DNA of 64,000 nucleotides, taken from contig NZ_CP028905.1 of assembly GCF_001639105.2 (NCBI RefSeq), positions 200,467 through 264,466 on the forward strand. Reading direction: 5' to 3'. This DNA is from Azospirillum humicireducens. Its GTDB lineage: Bacteria > Pseudomonadota > Alphaproteobacteria > Azospirillales > Azospirillaceae. The position numbers and the translations under genes are program-made. Every line of letters starts with the position of its first letter. Position 1 is the stretch's first letter. Shown piece by piece: positions 1 to 8,478 of this stretch. The notes below the pieces were generated by a model. The model worked only from the letters and a program-made list of their open reading frames with translations, searched no databases and had not been told where the DNA came from.

Positions 1-1189
1 CGATGGCCCCGACCCGTTTGGCGGCATCCGCAAGCTGGGTCATGGCGACCTGAGCCTCGCCCGCCTCGCCCATCGCCCCGGAAGCGATCTGGGAGGAGTG
101 CGAGATCTGCCGCGAGATTTCCTGAATCGACGCGGCGAGTTCCTCGGTGGCGGACGCGACGGTTCCGACATTCTCGCTCGTCTGTTCCGCGGCACCAGCG
201 GCCAGCGTCGTCTCGCGCTCCGCGAGGTGTGAGGATTCCGACAGCGCGTTGGCCGAGCTTTCGATTGTGCCAGCCGAGGATGCGATGGAATCGACCACGG
301 CCATCACCGAGGCTTCGAATGCATTGGCGAGCCTGTCCATCTCATGCCGGTGCTCGCGGGCCGCCTGCGCCTTCATCTGGTCCTGTTCGGCGGAAAGGCG
401 CGAAGCCTCCTCCGAGCGGAGCTTCAGCACGCCGATCGAATGGGCCAGCGACCCGATCTCGTCCCGCCGCCCCTGCCCGGGGACCGCGACCGACAGGTCG
501 CCGTCGGCGAGGCGGTGCGTCACGGCGGTGAGGCGCAGGATGGGACGGGTGATCCTGCGGCCCAGCCAGAAGGCGATGCCGAAGATCAGCACCGCCAGGG
601 CCCCGCCGACCTCGGCGATGGTCGTGGCGTTCCGCCAGACCGCCGCCTCGACGTCGTCGAGATAGACGCCCGAACAGACGACCCATTTCCAGGCGCCCGA
701 TTGCAGGGCATAGGCCACTTTGCGCTGGGGAGGCGCGTTCGGCGCCTTGGGCCAGGAATATTCGGTGAAGCCGCCGCCGGCCTGGGCGGCCTTGATCATC
801 TCCCGGCTGAAATAGACGCCGTTGGCATCCTTGTTGTCGAGCGCGGAGCGTCCATCCCGGTCCTTGAACATGCCGCTCATGGCGACGGTGCCATCCTGTT
901 CGAGGATGAGGATGTATTCGTTGCCGTCGAAGCGGACCGCGCGCAGCACCTCCTTCGCGGCGTCCTTCGCGGCGGCTTCCGGGAGATCGCCTTTGGCGAC
1001 CTTCGCTTCATAGAACTGGACGATCTTCACCGCCGCCTCGACGACGACGCGGGCACGCGCCTGGCGCTCATCCCCGGTCACCGTTCCGATCGTGCGGATC
1101 GACAGAGCACCGACAATCACGAATCCCACCAGCGCGACGCAGGTGATGAGATTGATGCGACTGTTGAGGCCGAAAATGACAGATCGCAT
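1..1189 (-). CDS. Methyl-accepting chemotaxis protein with single Cache sensor, 3' end beyond the window
   Basis: Inner-membrane chemoreceptor that should signal to CheA/CheW. Read from the start it has a first membrane segment (about residues 10-30), a periplasmic Cache domain (about 35-185, with the stretches RFDGNEYILI and WKWVVCSGVYLDDVE typical of the sCache_2 class), a second membrane segment (about 195-212, ending at the RRITRPI junction), a HAMP domain, and the beginning of the methyl-accepting helices (ATEELAASIQEISRQ). The conserved signalling tip lies outside the window. Two ATG codons sit 6 nt apart. The GGGGAGG ribosome site is only 2 nt from the upstream ATG but 8 nt from the downstream one, so the downstream start is used here. 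The ligand is unknown; Cache_2 receptors often bind small carboxylates. Family call is very secure. Confidence 0.95.
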   Translation of the reverse strand, partial: MRSVIFGLNSRINLITCVALVGFVIVGALSIRTIGTVTGDERQARARVVVEAAVKIVQFYEAKVAKGDLPEAAAKDAAKEVLRAVRFDGNEYILILEQDGTVAMSGMFKDRDGRSALDNKDANGVYFSREMIKAAQAGGGFTEYSWPKAPNAPPQRKVAYALQSGAWKWVVCSGVYLDDVEAAVWRNATTIAEVGGALAVLIFGIAFWLGRRITRPILRLTAVTHRLADGDLSVAVPGQGRRDEIGSLAHSIGVLKLRSEEASRLSAEQDQMKAQAAREHRHEMDRLANAFEASVMAVVDSIASSAGTIESSANALSESSHLAERETTLAAGAAEQTSENVGTVASATEELAASIQEISRQISHSSQIASGAMGEAGEAQVAMTQLADAAKRVGAI

Positions 1190-1361
1190 GGCCATGTCCT
1201 CCCCGCCTCGGGTCGGCGAGCGTCTCGATGGATGGTTATGAAGTATCCCGGAGAATGAAATCCCGTTTAACGGTATTGAGGGATTCTCCGTATCGAAGGC
1301 GCTCCGCGCAGACACGCTTCCAGCGTCTGCACGGAACGCCGCATCGTCAGAAGCCCCCGTG

Positions 1362-2591
1362 TCAGAAGGCCACCATCGTCCTCGCCAGCAGCACATGGGC
1401 GCGATCGTCGGGCGATCCGGAGGCCAGGGTCACGGCCTTGTCGCTCCTGGTGTCGAAATAGTCGTACTGGAGCTGCACCCTCAGGCCCGGCGCCACGGTG
1501 TAGCCGGCCCCCACCTCGTAGATGTCGGCGGTCCGTTTGCCGGGACGGTTCACCTGCCCCGGATCCTCGGTCCGGATATAGGCGGCGCCCAGCACATAGG
1601 GGCCGGTGACATACTGCGCGCCGATCTGCCAGGTCCAACTGTCGTCCATGTGGGCATAGCGCGCGTTCTGCCCGCTCTTGCCATAGTTCAGATAGTCGCC
1701 GCCAAGAGAAAAGCCGGCATATTCGAACCGGAAGCCGCCGATGTAGCCCCGGAGATCCTTGAAGGAGTCCGCGGCCGCTCCGCTGCCGATCGCCTTGCCG
1801 CCCATGTAGGCCGCCGACAGCGTCGCCTTCACCGGACCCAGCGTCGCCTTGTAGTTGGCGCCGACCTCGACGATGTCCTGGAAGTTCCCGGTGAACTGCG
1901 CCGCGGGGGTCGATCCGGTCTTGGCGCGGCTGATATCGGTGTTCGAGCTGTCGTTGCGCGGCGTGTAGCTGCCGCCGACTTGCAGGCCGGCGAACCGCGG
2001 CGAGGCGTAGAGGATTTTCGTCGCACCGGCGTCGGCATTGAGCCAGGGCCACATCAGGGTGGCGGGCGGCTGCAGCGCGCCGCCGACACCGCCCCGGAAA
2101 TCGCCGCCGGTATAGCGCCCGGTCGTCGGGTCCGTTCCCTGGGCGCCGCCGGCCGGCCCGACCCAGGCCGCCGCATGATCGTACAGACCGAAGGGCAGAT
2201 AGGCGATGGGACGGCCGGTGCCGTTGGCCAGATGGGAGATCTCACCGTCGAAGCCCGGCGTGACGCCCAGTCGCACCGTGCCGAAGGATCCCGAGGAGAA
2301 CAGGTAGCTGCGGTCGATGTCGGCCGCCCGGCTGCCGAGCGCGCTGCGCAGGCGCAGGTTCGCGCCGTATTCCAGACCGTTGTCGGCCTTCGCCAGCGGA
2401 ACGACGGTCAGGCGGAAGCGGTTGCGGGCCTCGGTGGATCGGAGATTGCGGTCGTTGCTCTGCGAAACGAGGCCGATTTCAAAATAGGCGTCACCGCTGA
2501 GCTGGATGTCGAACCGGCTTTGCGCCTGAGCCGGCCCGGTGATGCACGAAGCCAGGAGGGCGCACAGAGCAATGGTTTGCGTTTGCTTCAT
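1362..2591 (-). CDS. Gram-negative porin
   Basis: Outer-membrane general porin of about 409 residues. The N-terminus MKQTQTIALCALLASC..AQA is a signal peptide, cut just before QSRFDIQLSG. The body alternates short beta strands (FDIQLSGDAYFEIGLVS, LQVGGSYTPRND, YEVGAGYTVAPGLRVQLQYDYF) and the chain ends in phenylalanine (TMVAF), as expected for BamA-dependent barrels of the OmpC or Porin_4 type. A longer reading frame extends upstream, but the signal peptide fixes the start. No strong ribosome site is visible before it. It stands alone on the minus strand between the chemoreceptor and the MFS gene. Solute specificity cannot be told from sequence. Confidence 0.9.
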   Translation of the reverse strand: MKQTQTIALCALLASCITGPAQAQSRFDIQLSGDAYFEIGLVSQSNDRNLRSTEARNRFRLTVVPLAKADNGLEYGANLRLRSALGSRAADIDRSYLFSSGSFGTVRLGVTPGFDGEISHLANGTGRPIAYLPFGLYDHAAAWVGPAGGAQGTDPTTGRYTGGDFRGGVGGALQPPATLMWPWLNADAGATKILYASPRFAGLQVGGSYTPRNDSSNTDISRAKTGSTPAAQFTGNFQDIVEVGANYKATLGPVKATLSAAYMGGKAIGSGAAADSFKDLRGYIGGFRFEYAGFSLGGDYLNYGKSGQNARYAHMDDSWTWQIGAQYVTGPYVLGAAYIRTEDPGQVNRPGKRTADIYEVGAGYTVAPGLRVQLQYDYFDTRSDKAVTLASGSPDDRAHVLLARTMVAF

Positions 2592-3082
2592 GGAAGAATA
2601 CCGCTGATGAAAGGAGGTGGATGGAAATCCCATGGCCTCCCGCCCGGTCGGGAGGCGCGGCCGGGTCGGTCCGGTCACGCCGATCTTCCGTCGGAGGCGC
2701 TTGTCACGCGATCCGGGGTTAAGGACTGCGTCGGCGGCTGTGATGCGTTCCCAAGTGAGAGCGCTGCGCGCTTATGGGAACTGCTGTTCCACCATCATTC
2801 CCGCAAAGGCGGGGATCCGGAGGCCCCCGCGCAGGGGCGCTCGAAATGGACTGGTGTCCCGCCTTCGCGGGAATCACGGCCGAGAGACGTACGTCGTGAG
2901 TTCCAACGCGGTGCGATCCGATCCTCCGGCCTCTCTCGGCAAGGTGCCTTGAAACTCACGAAATCCAAGGCCGGTGGAGGGGCAGGGTGCCCATGGGTGG
3001 CGGCTGGGCCTTGTCCTGTGCGTTTCCCGCACCGGTGCACATCCGTCGCCACCCTGGAGCTTGCCGGTTCAGCTGTCTCCGT
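2592..3082. other. Non-coding interval between porin and MFS gene
   Basis: No convincing gene is present in this interval of about 490 nt. It should hold the porin promoter at its left side and the 3' region of the MFS gene at its right. Its middle contains a REP-like inverted repeat, listed separately. A purine-rich GAAAGGAGGTGG sequence at about 2609-2620 looks like a ribosome site for a plus-strand frame, but that frame runs through the inverted repeat and has no protein-like features. Confidence 0.6.
2797..2874. repeat. REP-like inverted repeat
   Basis: Two arms, ATTCCCGCAAAGGCGGGGAT (2797-2816) and GTCCCGCCTTCGCGGGAAT (2856-2874), face each other across a spacer of about 40 nt. The motif with CCCGC..GGCGGG is the widely dispersed intergenic element of many Proteobacteria that is often mis-translated as a PAKAGI-containing peptide. 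It may mark transcript ends or be a remnant of a REP-associated transposon. Only one copy is seen in this window. Confidence 0.7.
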
Positions 3083-4486
3083 TCAGGGAGACAGCTCTTC
3101 CAGAACCCGGCCCTTGGTCTCGATCGCGAAGAGGGTGGTGACGACCGCGCCAACCAGCGATACGGCGGCGAAGGTCGCGAAGACATACTGGACGCCGACC
3201 GATCCCATCAGCACGCCGACCAGGATGGGGCCGGTGGAGGAGCCGAGGCGCAGCCACGCGCTGCCGAGACCGGTGCCGAGCGCCCGCATGCGGGTGGGAT
3301 AAAGCTCCGCCGAATAGAGGTAGAGCGAGAAGGTGATGGTCTGGAGGATCGCATAGGCCAGACCCGCGAGGATCAGCACTTCAAGCGGCGATGTGGCGCC
3401 GAGGAAGGCGAGTGCCAGAAGCGGCAGCGGGGCGGCGAAGAAGGCGATCATGTACCAGCGCTTGCGGCCGACCCTGTCGATCAGCAGGGCGCAGGCGACC
3501 GATGCGACGACACCGGCGACCGAGGTCAGCAGCCCGTACAGCAGGCTGGTCTCGAGCGGCAGGTTGAAGGTCTGGCGATAGAGCGTCGGCAGCCAGGTGA
3601 TCATGCCGTTGGCGACGAGGTAGGAACAGAACCACATCGCCCAGATGGTGAAGGTCCGGCGCCGGTAGAAGCTGGAGAACAGCTCGCGCCAGTTGGAGCT
3701 GGTCTTCGTACGGGTGGCGACGGGCTTCGGGGGTTCCAAGCTGTGGCCCGAGGCCACGGCGCTCGCCTCGAGTTGGCTGACGATCCGGTCGGCTTCCTCG
3801 TAACGGCCCTTGGAGGCCAGCCAACGCGGCGATTCCCTCATGAAGAAGCGGAACGGGATCAGGATGGCGGCAGGAACAAGCCCGACGAGGAACATCGCCT
3901 GCCAGCCATAGACGGGAACCAGCGCCCGCGCGATGAGTCCCGCGCCGACGAGGCCAAGCAGGAACATCACCTCGTAGAGCAGGAAGAAGCGGCCGCGCCC
4001 CTTCGATCCGATGTATTCGTTGATATAGGCACTGGCAACCGGCACCTCGCCGCCCGTTCCGATGCCCTGGATGAAACGGAACACCATCATCGATGCCGCG
4101 CCCCAGGCGAACAGGCAGGCGACATCCATGCTGACGAACAGCAGGATGGTGAAAAGGAGGACGCTCAGCCGGCCAATCCGCTCGGCGAGCCAGCCGAAGA
4201 AGACGGCGCCGATGAGCTGGCCCAAATAGCCCATCGACAAGATCAGGCCGGTCTGTTCGGGTCCCAACCCCCATTCGCGAACCAGCACCGGCATGGCATA
4301 GGCAATGGCGATGACCGTGTAACCGTCGAAGAAGGTGGCGGCGCCGATGATGTTGCGGGTCCAGAACACCCGCCGAGTGACCGGAAGCCGTTCAAGCCGG
4401 GCGCTGATATCGGCCTGTCCATCGAAAGGCCCGGCCGCGGCATCGCGCGCAGTGGTGGCGATATCCTCGGATGTCTGCATAAGCAT
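3083..4486 (-). CDS. MFS transporter, sugar/organic-acid porter type
   Basis: Inner-membrane secondary transporter of about 467 residues with twelve predicted membrane segments. It carries the MFS loop signature GWLAERIGRLS after segment 2 and FRFIQGIGTGGEVPVASAY..EYIGSKGRGR around segments 4-5, typical of the sugar-porter and aromatic-acid:H+ symporter branch (general substrate transporter family). The large central loop (about residues 220-270) contains MRESPRWLASKGRYEEADRIV. The chosen ATG has GAGGAA 5 nt upstream; the longer frame has no such site. It lies 3' of the aldolase-like gene on the same strand, so it probably imports the substrate of that enzyme under the divergent LacI regulator. 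The substrate itself is not deducible. Confidence 0.9.
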   Translation of the reverse strand: MLMQTSEDIATTARDAAAGPFDGQADISARLERLPVTRRVFWTRNIIGAATFFDGYTVIAIAYAMPVLVREWGLGPEQTGLILSMGYLGQLIGAVFFGWLAERIGRLSVLLFTILLFVSMDVACLFAWGAASMMVFRFIQGIGTGGEVPVASAYINEYIGSKGRGRFFLLYEVMFLLGLVGAGLIARALVPVYGWQAMFLVGLVPAAILIPFRFFMRESPRWLASKGRYEEADRIVSQLEASAVASGHSLEPPKPVATRTKTSSNWRELFSSFYRRRTFTIWAMWFCSYLVANGMITWLPTLYRQTFNLPLETSLLYGLLTSVAGVVASVACALLIDRVGRKRWYMIAFFAAPLPLLALAFLGATSPLEVLILAGLAYAILQTITFSLYLYSAELYPTRMRALGTGLGSAWLRLGSSTGPILVGVLMGSVGVQYVFATFAAVSLVGAVVTTLFAIETKGRVLEELSP

Positions 4487-4569
4487 GGCGTTTCCTCTGA
4501 AGCCTGATTGTTTGTTTTTTATTGCCGGAAGCTTTCGGCCGCCGGAGGCCCCCCCAGAGTTGGTTCCAC

Positions 4570-4601
4570 GGTGGCGATCCTGAAAAACCGGGATCGCCAC
4601 C
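4570..4601. terminator. Hairpin between aldolase-like gene and MFS gene
   Basis: Perfect 11-bp inverted repeat GGTGGCGATCC / GGATCGCCACC with a 10-nt loop. It lies downstream of the aldolase-like gene and upstream of the MFS gene on the minus strand. There is no T-run after it, so it may reduce read-through, stabilise mRNA or be an attenuator rather than a full intrinsic terminator. Confidence 0.5.
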
Positions 4602-4651
4602 GATTGTGCAATGGTATCGGAAAGAGGCTGCCCGGAGGCGGCCCCGGTCCC

Positions 4652-5584
4652 TCAGGCGGCGAGGGCGTTCTGGATCACGGTCAGGCCGGACGCCTTCACC
4701 GCGGCGCGGATTTCCTCGTCGGCGCCATCGCCCAGCGCCTTCAGCGGCTCGCGGACATTGACGTTGTCGATGAGGCCGCGGGCGCGCAGGGCGTGCTTCA
4801 GCGCGACCGACCCTTCCATGTGCGACCCGCGGTGGTAGACCGCGCGGGTGATCGGCAGCAGCTGCTCGTGGTACTTGCGGGCAAGCGGATAATCCTGCGC
4901 CTTGCCGGCGGCGAGATACTCGATCAGCAGTTCCGGCGCCATGTTGCCGTAGCCGACCAGCAGGCCGTCGACGTCGAACATCGTCGGCAGCAGCCATTCG
5001 TCATGGCACGACATGATGGCGAGGTCGGGGAAGGCGTTCTTCAGAGCCGGGATTTCATTGTACCAGCGCTTCATGTCGCGCACGCCGTTCTTGGTGGCGG
5101 TGACGCCCGGCACGGCGGCGATCTGAAGCTGGGTGTCGAGGTCGTAGTTGGCCTTGGTCACGGCCGGATACTGGAACAGGATGCATTCCAGGCCGGACTG
5201 GGCGACGGCCTTGTAGCGGTCCACGGGAGCGCCCTTCTGGTAGCCGAAGCGCAGCCAGCCATGGTTCGGGTAGACCAGGGCGCCGCTGGCGCCGGCCTCG
5301 AACTTCTCCTTCGCCTCCAGTTCGGCGACCTTGGTGCCTTCGCCGGTGATGCCGGCGACGACCGGCAGCGGGGTCGCGTCCTTGTAGACGCGGATCAGCT
5401 CGATCTGCTCGTCATGGGTGAGGAAGGTGCCCTCGCCGGCATGGCCAAGGATGACGAGGCTCTTCACGCCGGGGATCGAGGCCAGCCACTTCGCCAGGCG
5501 GGCGTTGCCGTCGAAATCGACGTCGCCGTTGTCTTTGAACAGCGTGACGGGCGCGGGGTTCAGTCCCTTCCAATCGATGGCCAT
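4652..5584 (-). CDS. Dihydrodipicolinate synthase family protein (DapA-like aldolase/dehydratase)
   Basis: Cytosolic (beta/alpha)8 class-I lyase of 310 residues. Family landmarks are visible: a GHAGEGTFLTHDE block at the position of the usual GxxGE loop, the Schiff-base lysine in VTATKNGVRD and the catalytic tyrosine in ILFQYPAVT. Members with a transporter and a LacI regulator beside them are usually sugar-acid or hydroxy-acid aldolases or dehydratases rather than the lysine-pathway enzyme. I infer a catabolic role but not the substrate. The start is an ATG with GGAAGG 10 nt upstream; an in-frame ATG 24 nt further up has no ribosome site. Transcribed divergently from the LacI gene across an operator-bearing gap. 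Confidence 0.85.
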   Translation of the reverse strand: MAIDWKGLNPAPVTLFKDNGDVDFDGNARLAKWLASIPGVKSLVILGHAGEGTFLTHDEQIELIRVYKDATPLPVVAGITGEGTKVAELEAKEKFEAGASGALVYPNHGWLRFGYQKGAPVDRYKAVAQSGLECILFQYPAVTKANYDLDTQLQIAAVPGVTATKNGVRDMKRWYNEIPALKNAFPDLAIMSCHDEWLLPTMFDVDGLLVGYGNMAPELLIEYLAAGKAQDYPLARKYHEQLLPITRAVYHRGSHMEGSVALKHALRARGLIDNVNVREPLKALGDGADEEIRAAVKASGLTVIQNALAA

Positions 5585-5668
5585 GGTTCCGATGCCTTCC
5601 AAAAACATTATGGGATGTGTGGGGACCGGGCCGTCGTTGAGCGGACCGGAAGCGTTCACCTGCATCTC

Positions 5669-5693
5669 TGGTAACGATACCGGGAACGTTCCC
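5669..5693. promoter_or_regulatory. Paired LacI-type operator
   Basis: The gap between the divergent aldolase-like and LacI genes holds two abutting dyads with a central CG: imperfect GGTAACGATACC (5670-5681) and perfect GGGAACGTTCCC (5682-5693). Central-CG palindromes of this size are the normal targets of LacI-family dimers. Their place just upstream of the aldolase-like start fits repression of the catabolic unit and perhaps autoregulation. Confidence 0.65.
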
Positions 5694-5765
5694 AACGTAT
5701 CTCTTGAACAATTGGGGTGTCAACCTTTATCTTGGGTCGGGACGAGAACTCATGAGGGGCCGGGC

Positions 5766-6806
5766 GTGTTCACCAGAGACGATCCGCAGGAGAAGCACGG
5801 CCGGGTGACGCTGCATGACGTCGCGGCGGCGGCGGGGGTATCGAAGTCGACGGTGTCACGGATTCTCGACGAGCGTCTGCCCCGGTCCGAGAGCGAGACC
5901 GCCCGCAAGGTCCGGCAGGTCGCGGCGGAACTCGGCTATATGCGCGATGTGGCGGCGGCCAGCCTGCGCCGCGGCAACACCAACACCATCGGCGTGATCG
6001 TGCCGCGGCTGACCGACACGGTCATGGCGATGCTCTACGAAGCGTTGGCCCATGCCTGTGCGCGCTCGGGACGCTTCGCCATCGTGGCGACGACCGACGA
6101 CGAACCGCAGGCCGACCGTGCCGCGGCGGAAAGCCTGCTCCAGCGGGGGGTGGACGGTCTGGTGCTGTCGACCGCCAGGGAGGGCGACGATTTCCCGGTC
6201 CGGTTGGAAAAGCGCGGCATTCCCTATGTGCTTGCGCTGAGAAGCGATGGCCGCAGCATGTCGTCGGTCGGCGACGACAAGCTGGGCGGCTATCTGGCGA
6301 CCCGTCATCTGCTGGATCTCGGGCATCGTCGGATCGGCATCATCGCGGGGCCAGGCTACGCGTCGAGCAGCCGCGGACGGCTCGCCGGCTACCGGTGGGC
6401 GATGACCGAGGCGGGGGCGGCGATCGATCCTGACTGGATCGTCGAATCGAGTTTCGGGATCGATTCCGGTGCCGAGGCGGCCGAACGGCTGATGGGCATA
6501 CCGGCACGACCGACCGCGATCTTCGCCATGAACGACAATACCGCCATCGGCGCGCTGTCGGCCCTGATAAAGCTCGGGCTGTCCGTGCCGGAGGATATTT
6601 CCCTGGTCGGGTACAACGACATTCCCATCGTCAGCCGGCTGTCCGTGCCGCTGACGTCGGTCCGCGTGCCCTTTGACCGGATCGCGGCGGAAGCCCTGGA
6701 TTTGCTGTGCCGGGGAGCGGCGACGCCCAATGATCGCATCCGGATCTCGCCTCCGACGCTCATTCCGCGTGCGTCATCGGCCCACTGCCGACCTGCCATC
6801 GGTTAG
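5766..6806 (+). CDS. LacI-family transcriptional regulator
   Basis: DNA-binding regulator of 346 residues. The N-terminal helix-turn-helix VTLHDVAAAAGVSKSTVSRIL (about residues 14-34) continues into the hinge region (ARKVRQVAAELGYMRDVAAASLR). The rest is a periplasmic-binding-protein-like sensor domain (TNTIGVIVPRLTDTVMAMLYEAL, then GVDGLVLST, IFAMNDNTAIGALSAL, and DISLVGYNDIPIVSRL). The start is taken as GTG, with AGGGG 6 nt upstream; the open frame runs much further 5' but would overlap the divergent gene and lacks family features there. It probably senses the transported substrate or its breakdown product and controls the minus-strand aldolase and MFS genes. Confidence 0.9.
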   Translation: MFTRDDPQEKHGRVTLHDVAAAAGVSKSTVSRILDERLPRSESETARKVRQVAAELGYMRDVAAASLRRGNTNTIGVIVPRLTDTVMAMLYEALAHACARSGRFAIVATTDDEPQADRAAAESLLQRGVDGLVLSTAREGDDFPVRLEKRGIPYVLALRSDGRSMSSVGDDKLGGYLATRHLLDLGHRRIGIIAGPGYASSSRGRLAGYRWAMTEAGAAIDPDWIVESSFGIDSGAEAAERLMGIPARPTAIFAMNDNTAIGALSALIKLGLSVPEDISLVGYNDIPIVSRLSVPLTSVRVPFDRIAAEALDLLCRGAATPNDRIRISPPTLIPRASSAHCRPAIG

Positions 6807-6900
6807 GATTGTCACCAGTCAGCGGGACGGCGACGGCACGGTCGCCCTCCTGCGATGGTCTTGTCGCCGCAGCCGAGGAGGATCAGGGGTTTCCGTGTGA

Positions 6901-6934
6901 GTCACGCTTCAAGCGATTCTGCTTGAAGCGTGAC
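6901..6934. terminator. Strong hairpin between convergent genes
   Basis: A perfect 14-bp inverted repeat, GTCACGCTTCAAGC / GCTTGAAGCGTGAC, with a 6-nt loop. It lies between the 3' end of the plus-strand LacI gene and the 3' end of the minus-strand methyltransferase-glycosyltransferase gene. The location suits a bidirectional transcription stop, although neither side has a clear T-tract. Confidence 0.6.
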
Positions 6935-6954
6935 CCCTCCAGCCGAGGCCGGGC

Positions 6955-8478
6955 TCAAAAAGCCTTCAGCTTCTTCCAGGCGAACACCACCATGCGGGCC
7001 AGGAGCCAGCCATGGGTGAAGCGGGAGATCTGCGTCTCGCCATAGCTGCGGTCGGCGTAGCGCACCGGCACCTCGACGATCTTCAGGTTCTGCTTGGCGG
7101 CGCCGAAGATCAGGTCGAAATCGCCGAAGGGATCGAAGTCGCCGAAGTAATGCCTGTTGGCGACGATGGTCTCGTAATCCTTGCGCCACAGCACCTTGGT
7201 GCCGCACAGCGTGTCGGTGAAGCGCTGGTTCAGCAGGAAGGAGAAGATGCGCGCGAAGGCCCGGTTGGCCAGGAAGTTCAGGAAGCGCATCGCCTCCGGC
7301 GCCATCGGGTAGACCAGCCGGGTGCCGTTCACGAACTCGCCGCGTCCCGACACCATGGCCTGATAGAATTTCCCCATCGTCTCCGGCGGAACCGTCAGGT
7401 CGGCGTCGAGGATGATCAGGATGTCGCCACGCGCCACGGCGAAGCCGGCGCGCACCGCGTCGCCCTTGCCCTTGCCGGGCTGCTTCATGACCTTGATGTC
7501 CCAGTCGGGATAGGCATCGCGGACGCGCAGGCATTCCTCGTAGGTGTTGTCCTGGCTGTTGCCCTCGACATAGATCACCTCGATGTCGGGAGCGAAGCGG
7601 GGCAGGCGGCGGATGGCGTTCTCGATGTTGCCGCGCTCGTTGCGGCAGGGGATCAGGATGGTGACCGAGGCCGGCTTGCCGTCGACGGTGACCTCCTCCA
7701 CGGTGGGCTGCGGCCGGGCGACAACATAGTTGCGCACGCACAGCCGGCGGATGCCCGGCAGGGGCGCCACATAGCGGTTGACCAGCGTGCCCAGCCCGAA
7801 CAGCCGCTTCGGGATCAGCTGGCGCCATTCGCGGCGCACCGGCTCCCAGCCGGCCAGGTCCAGCAAGTTGACGATGTCGCTGGTCGACAGCCAGTTCTGC
7901 TGGCCCTGCGGCATGCGCATCCCAAGCCTCTCGGCCGCCCACAGGATCGGCTCCCAGACGCGGGAGTGATAGCTGACGACGATGCGGGTCTTCGGGGTGG
8001 CGACCCGGCGCAGCAGGCGCAGCGTCTCCTCGATGTCGTCGAGGAAGCCGATGGTGCCCGACAGCAGGATGTGGCTGAACGGCCCCTCCACGGCGTCGAT
8101 GGTCGCCGGATTCTCGGCGTCGGCGGCGATCAGCTCCAGCTGCGGGTGCCGCGCCTTCGCCACCGCAATGGTCGCCGGGCTGAGGTCGATGCCGACGCCG
8201 CGCGACGGCTTGAGATCCGCCAGCGTGTCGCCGACGCCGCAGCCGATCTCCAGCACCGTCGCCCCTTCCGGGATCAGGAAGCGCAGATAGGCGCGGTCGG
8301 CCTCGTGGAAAGCGCGGTTGCGCTCGGCCCAGCGGTCGCGCAAGGGGGCGATGGCGTCGAACAGCCCACGGATGCGCTCCTGCCGGGGGGAGAGGGCGCG
8401 CGGCACGGCATCGGTTTCCGGAGAGGAGGCTTCCAGGGAGGCGGTCCGGTCGAGCGTCGGCAAGGGCTGGTCGGTCAT
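6955..8478 (-). CDS. Fused SAM methyltransferase and family 2 glycosyltransferase
   Basis: A 507-residue two-domain protein. Residues about 30-250 form a class I SAM-dependent methyltransferase (motif I VLEIGCGVGD at 75-84, then GVGIDLSPATIAVAKAR). Residues about 270-507 form a family 2 glycosyltransferase with the dolichol-phosphate-mannose-synthase look: SVTILIPCRNERGN, YVEGNSQDNTYE and the metal-binding DAD at 358-360. There is no clear membrane segment. The ATG overlaps the stop of the upstream flippase-like gene (ATGA), implying translational coupling. A likely role is transfer of a sugar to a lipid carrier or glycan with linked methylation. Acceptor and sugar are unknown. Confidence 0.88.
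   Translation of the reverse strand: MTDQPLPTLDRTASLEASSPETDAVPRALSPRQERIRGLFDAIAPLRDRWAERNRAFHEADRAYLRFLIPEGATVLEIGCGVGDTLADLKPSRGVGIDLSPATIAVAKARHPQLELIAADAENPATIDAVEGPFSHILLSGTIGFLDDIEETLRLLRRVATPKTRIVVSYHSRVWEPILWAAERLGMRMPQGQQNWLSTSDIVNLLDLAGWEPVRREWRQLIPKRLFGLGTLVNRYVAPLPGIRRLCVRNYVVARPQPTVEEVTVDGKPASVTILIPCRNERGNIENAIRRLPRFAPDIEVIYVEGNSQDNTYEECLRVRDAYPDWDIKVMKQPGKGKGDAVRAGFAVARGDILIILDADLTVPPETMGKFYQAMVSGRGEFVNGTRLVYPMAPEAMRFLNFLANRAFARIFSFLLNQRFTDTLCGTKVLWRKDYETIVANRHYFGDFDPFGDFDLIFGAAKQNLKIVEVPVRYADRSYGETQISRFTHGWLLARMVVFAWKKLKAF

Noticed and set aside
2617-2952. Plus-strand frame of 111 residues with a fine ribosome-site-like GGAGGTGG before the ATG
   Set aside because: It runs through the REP-like inverted repeat and yields the usual spurious PAKAGI peptide; composition is arginine-rich and unlike neighbouring proteins.
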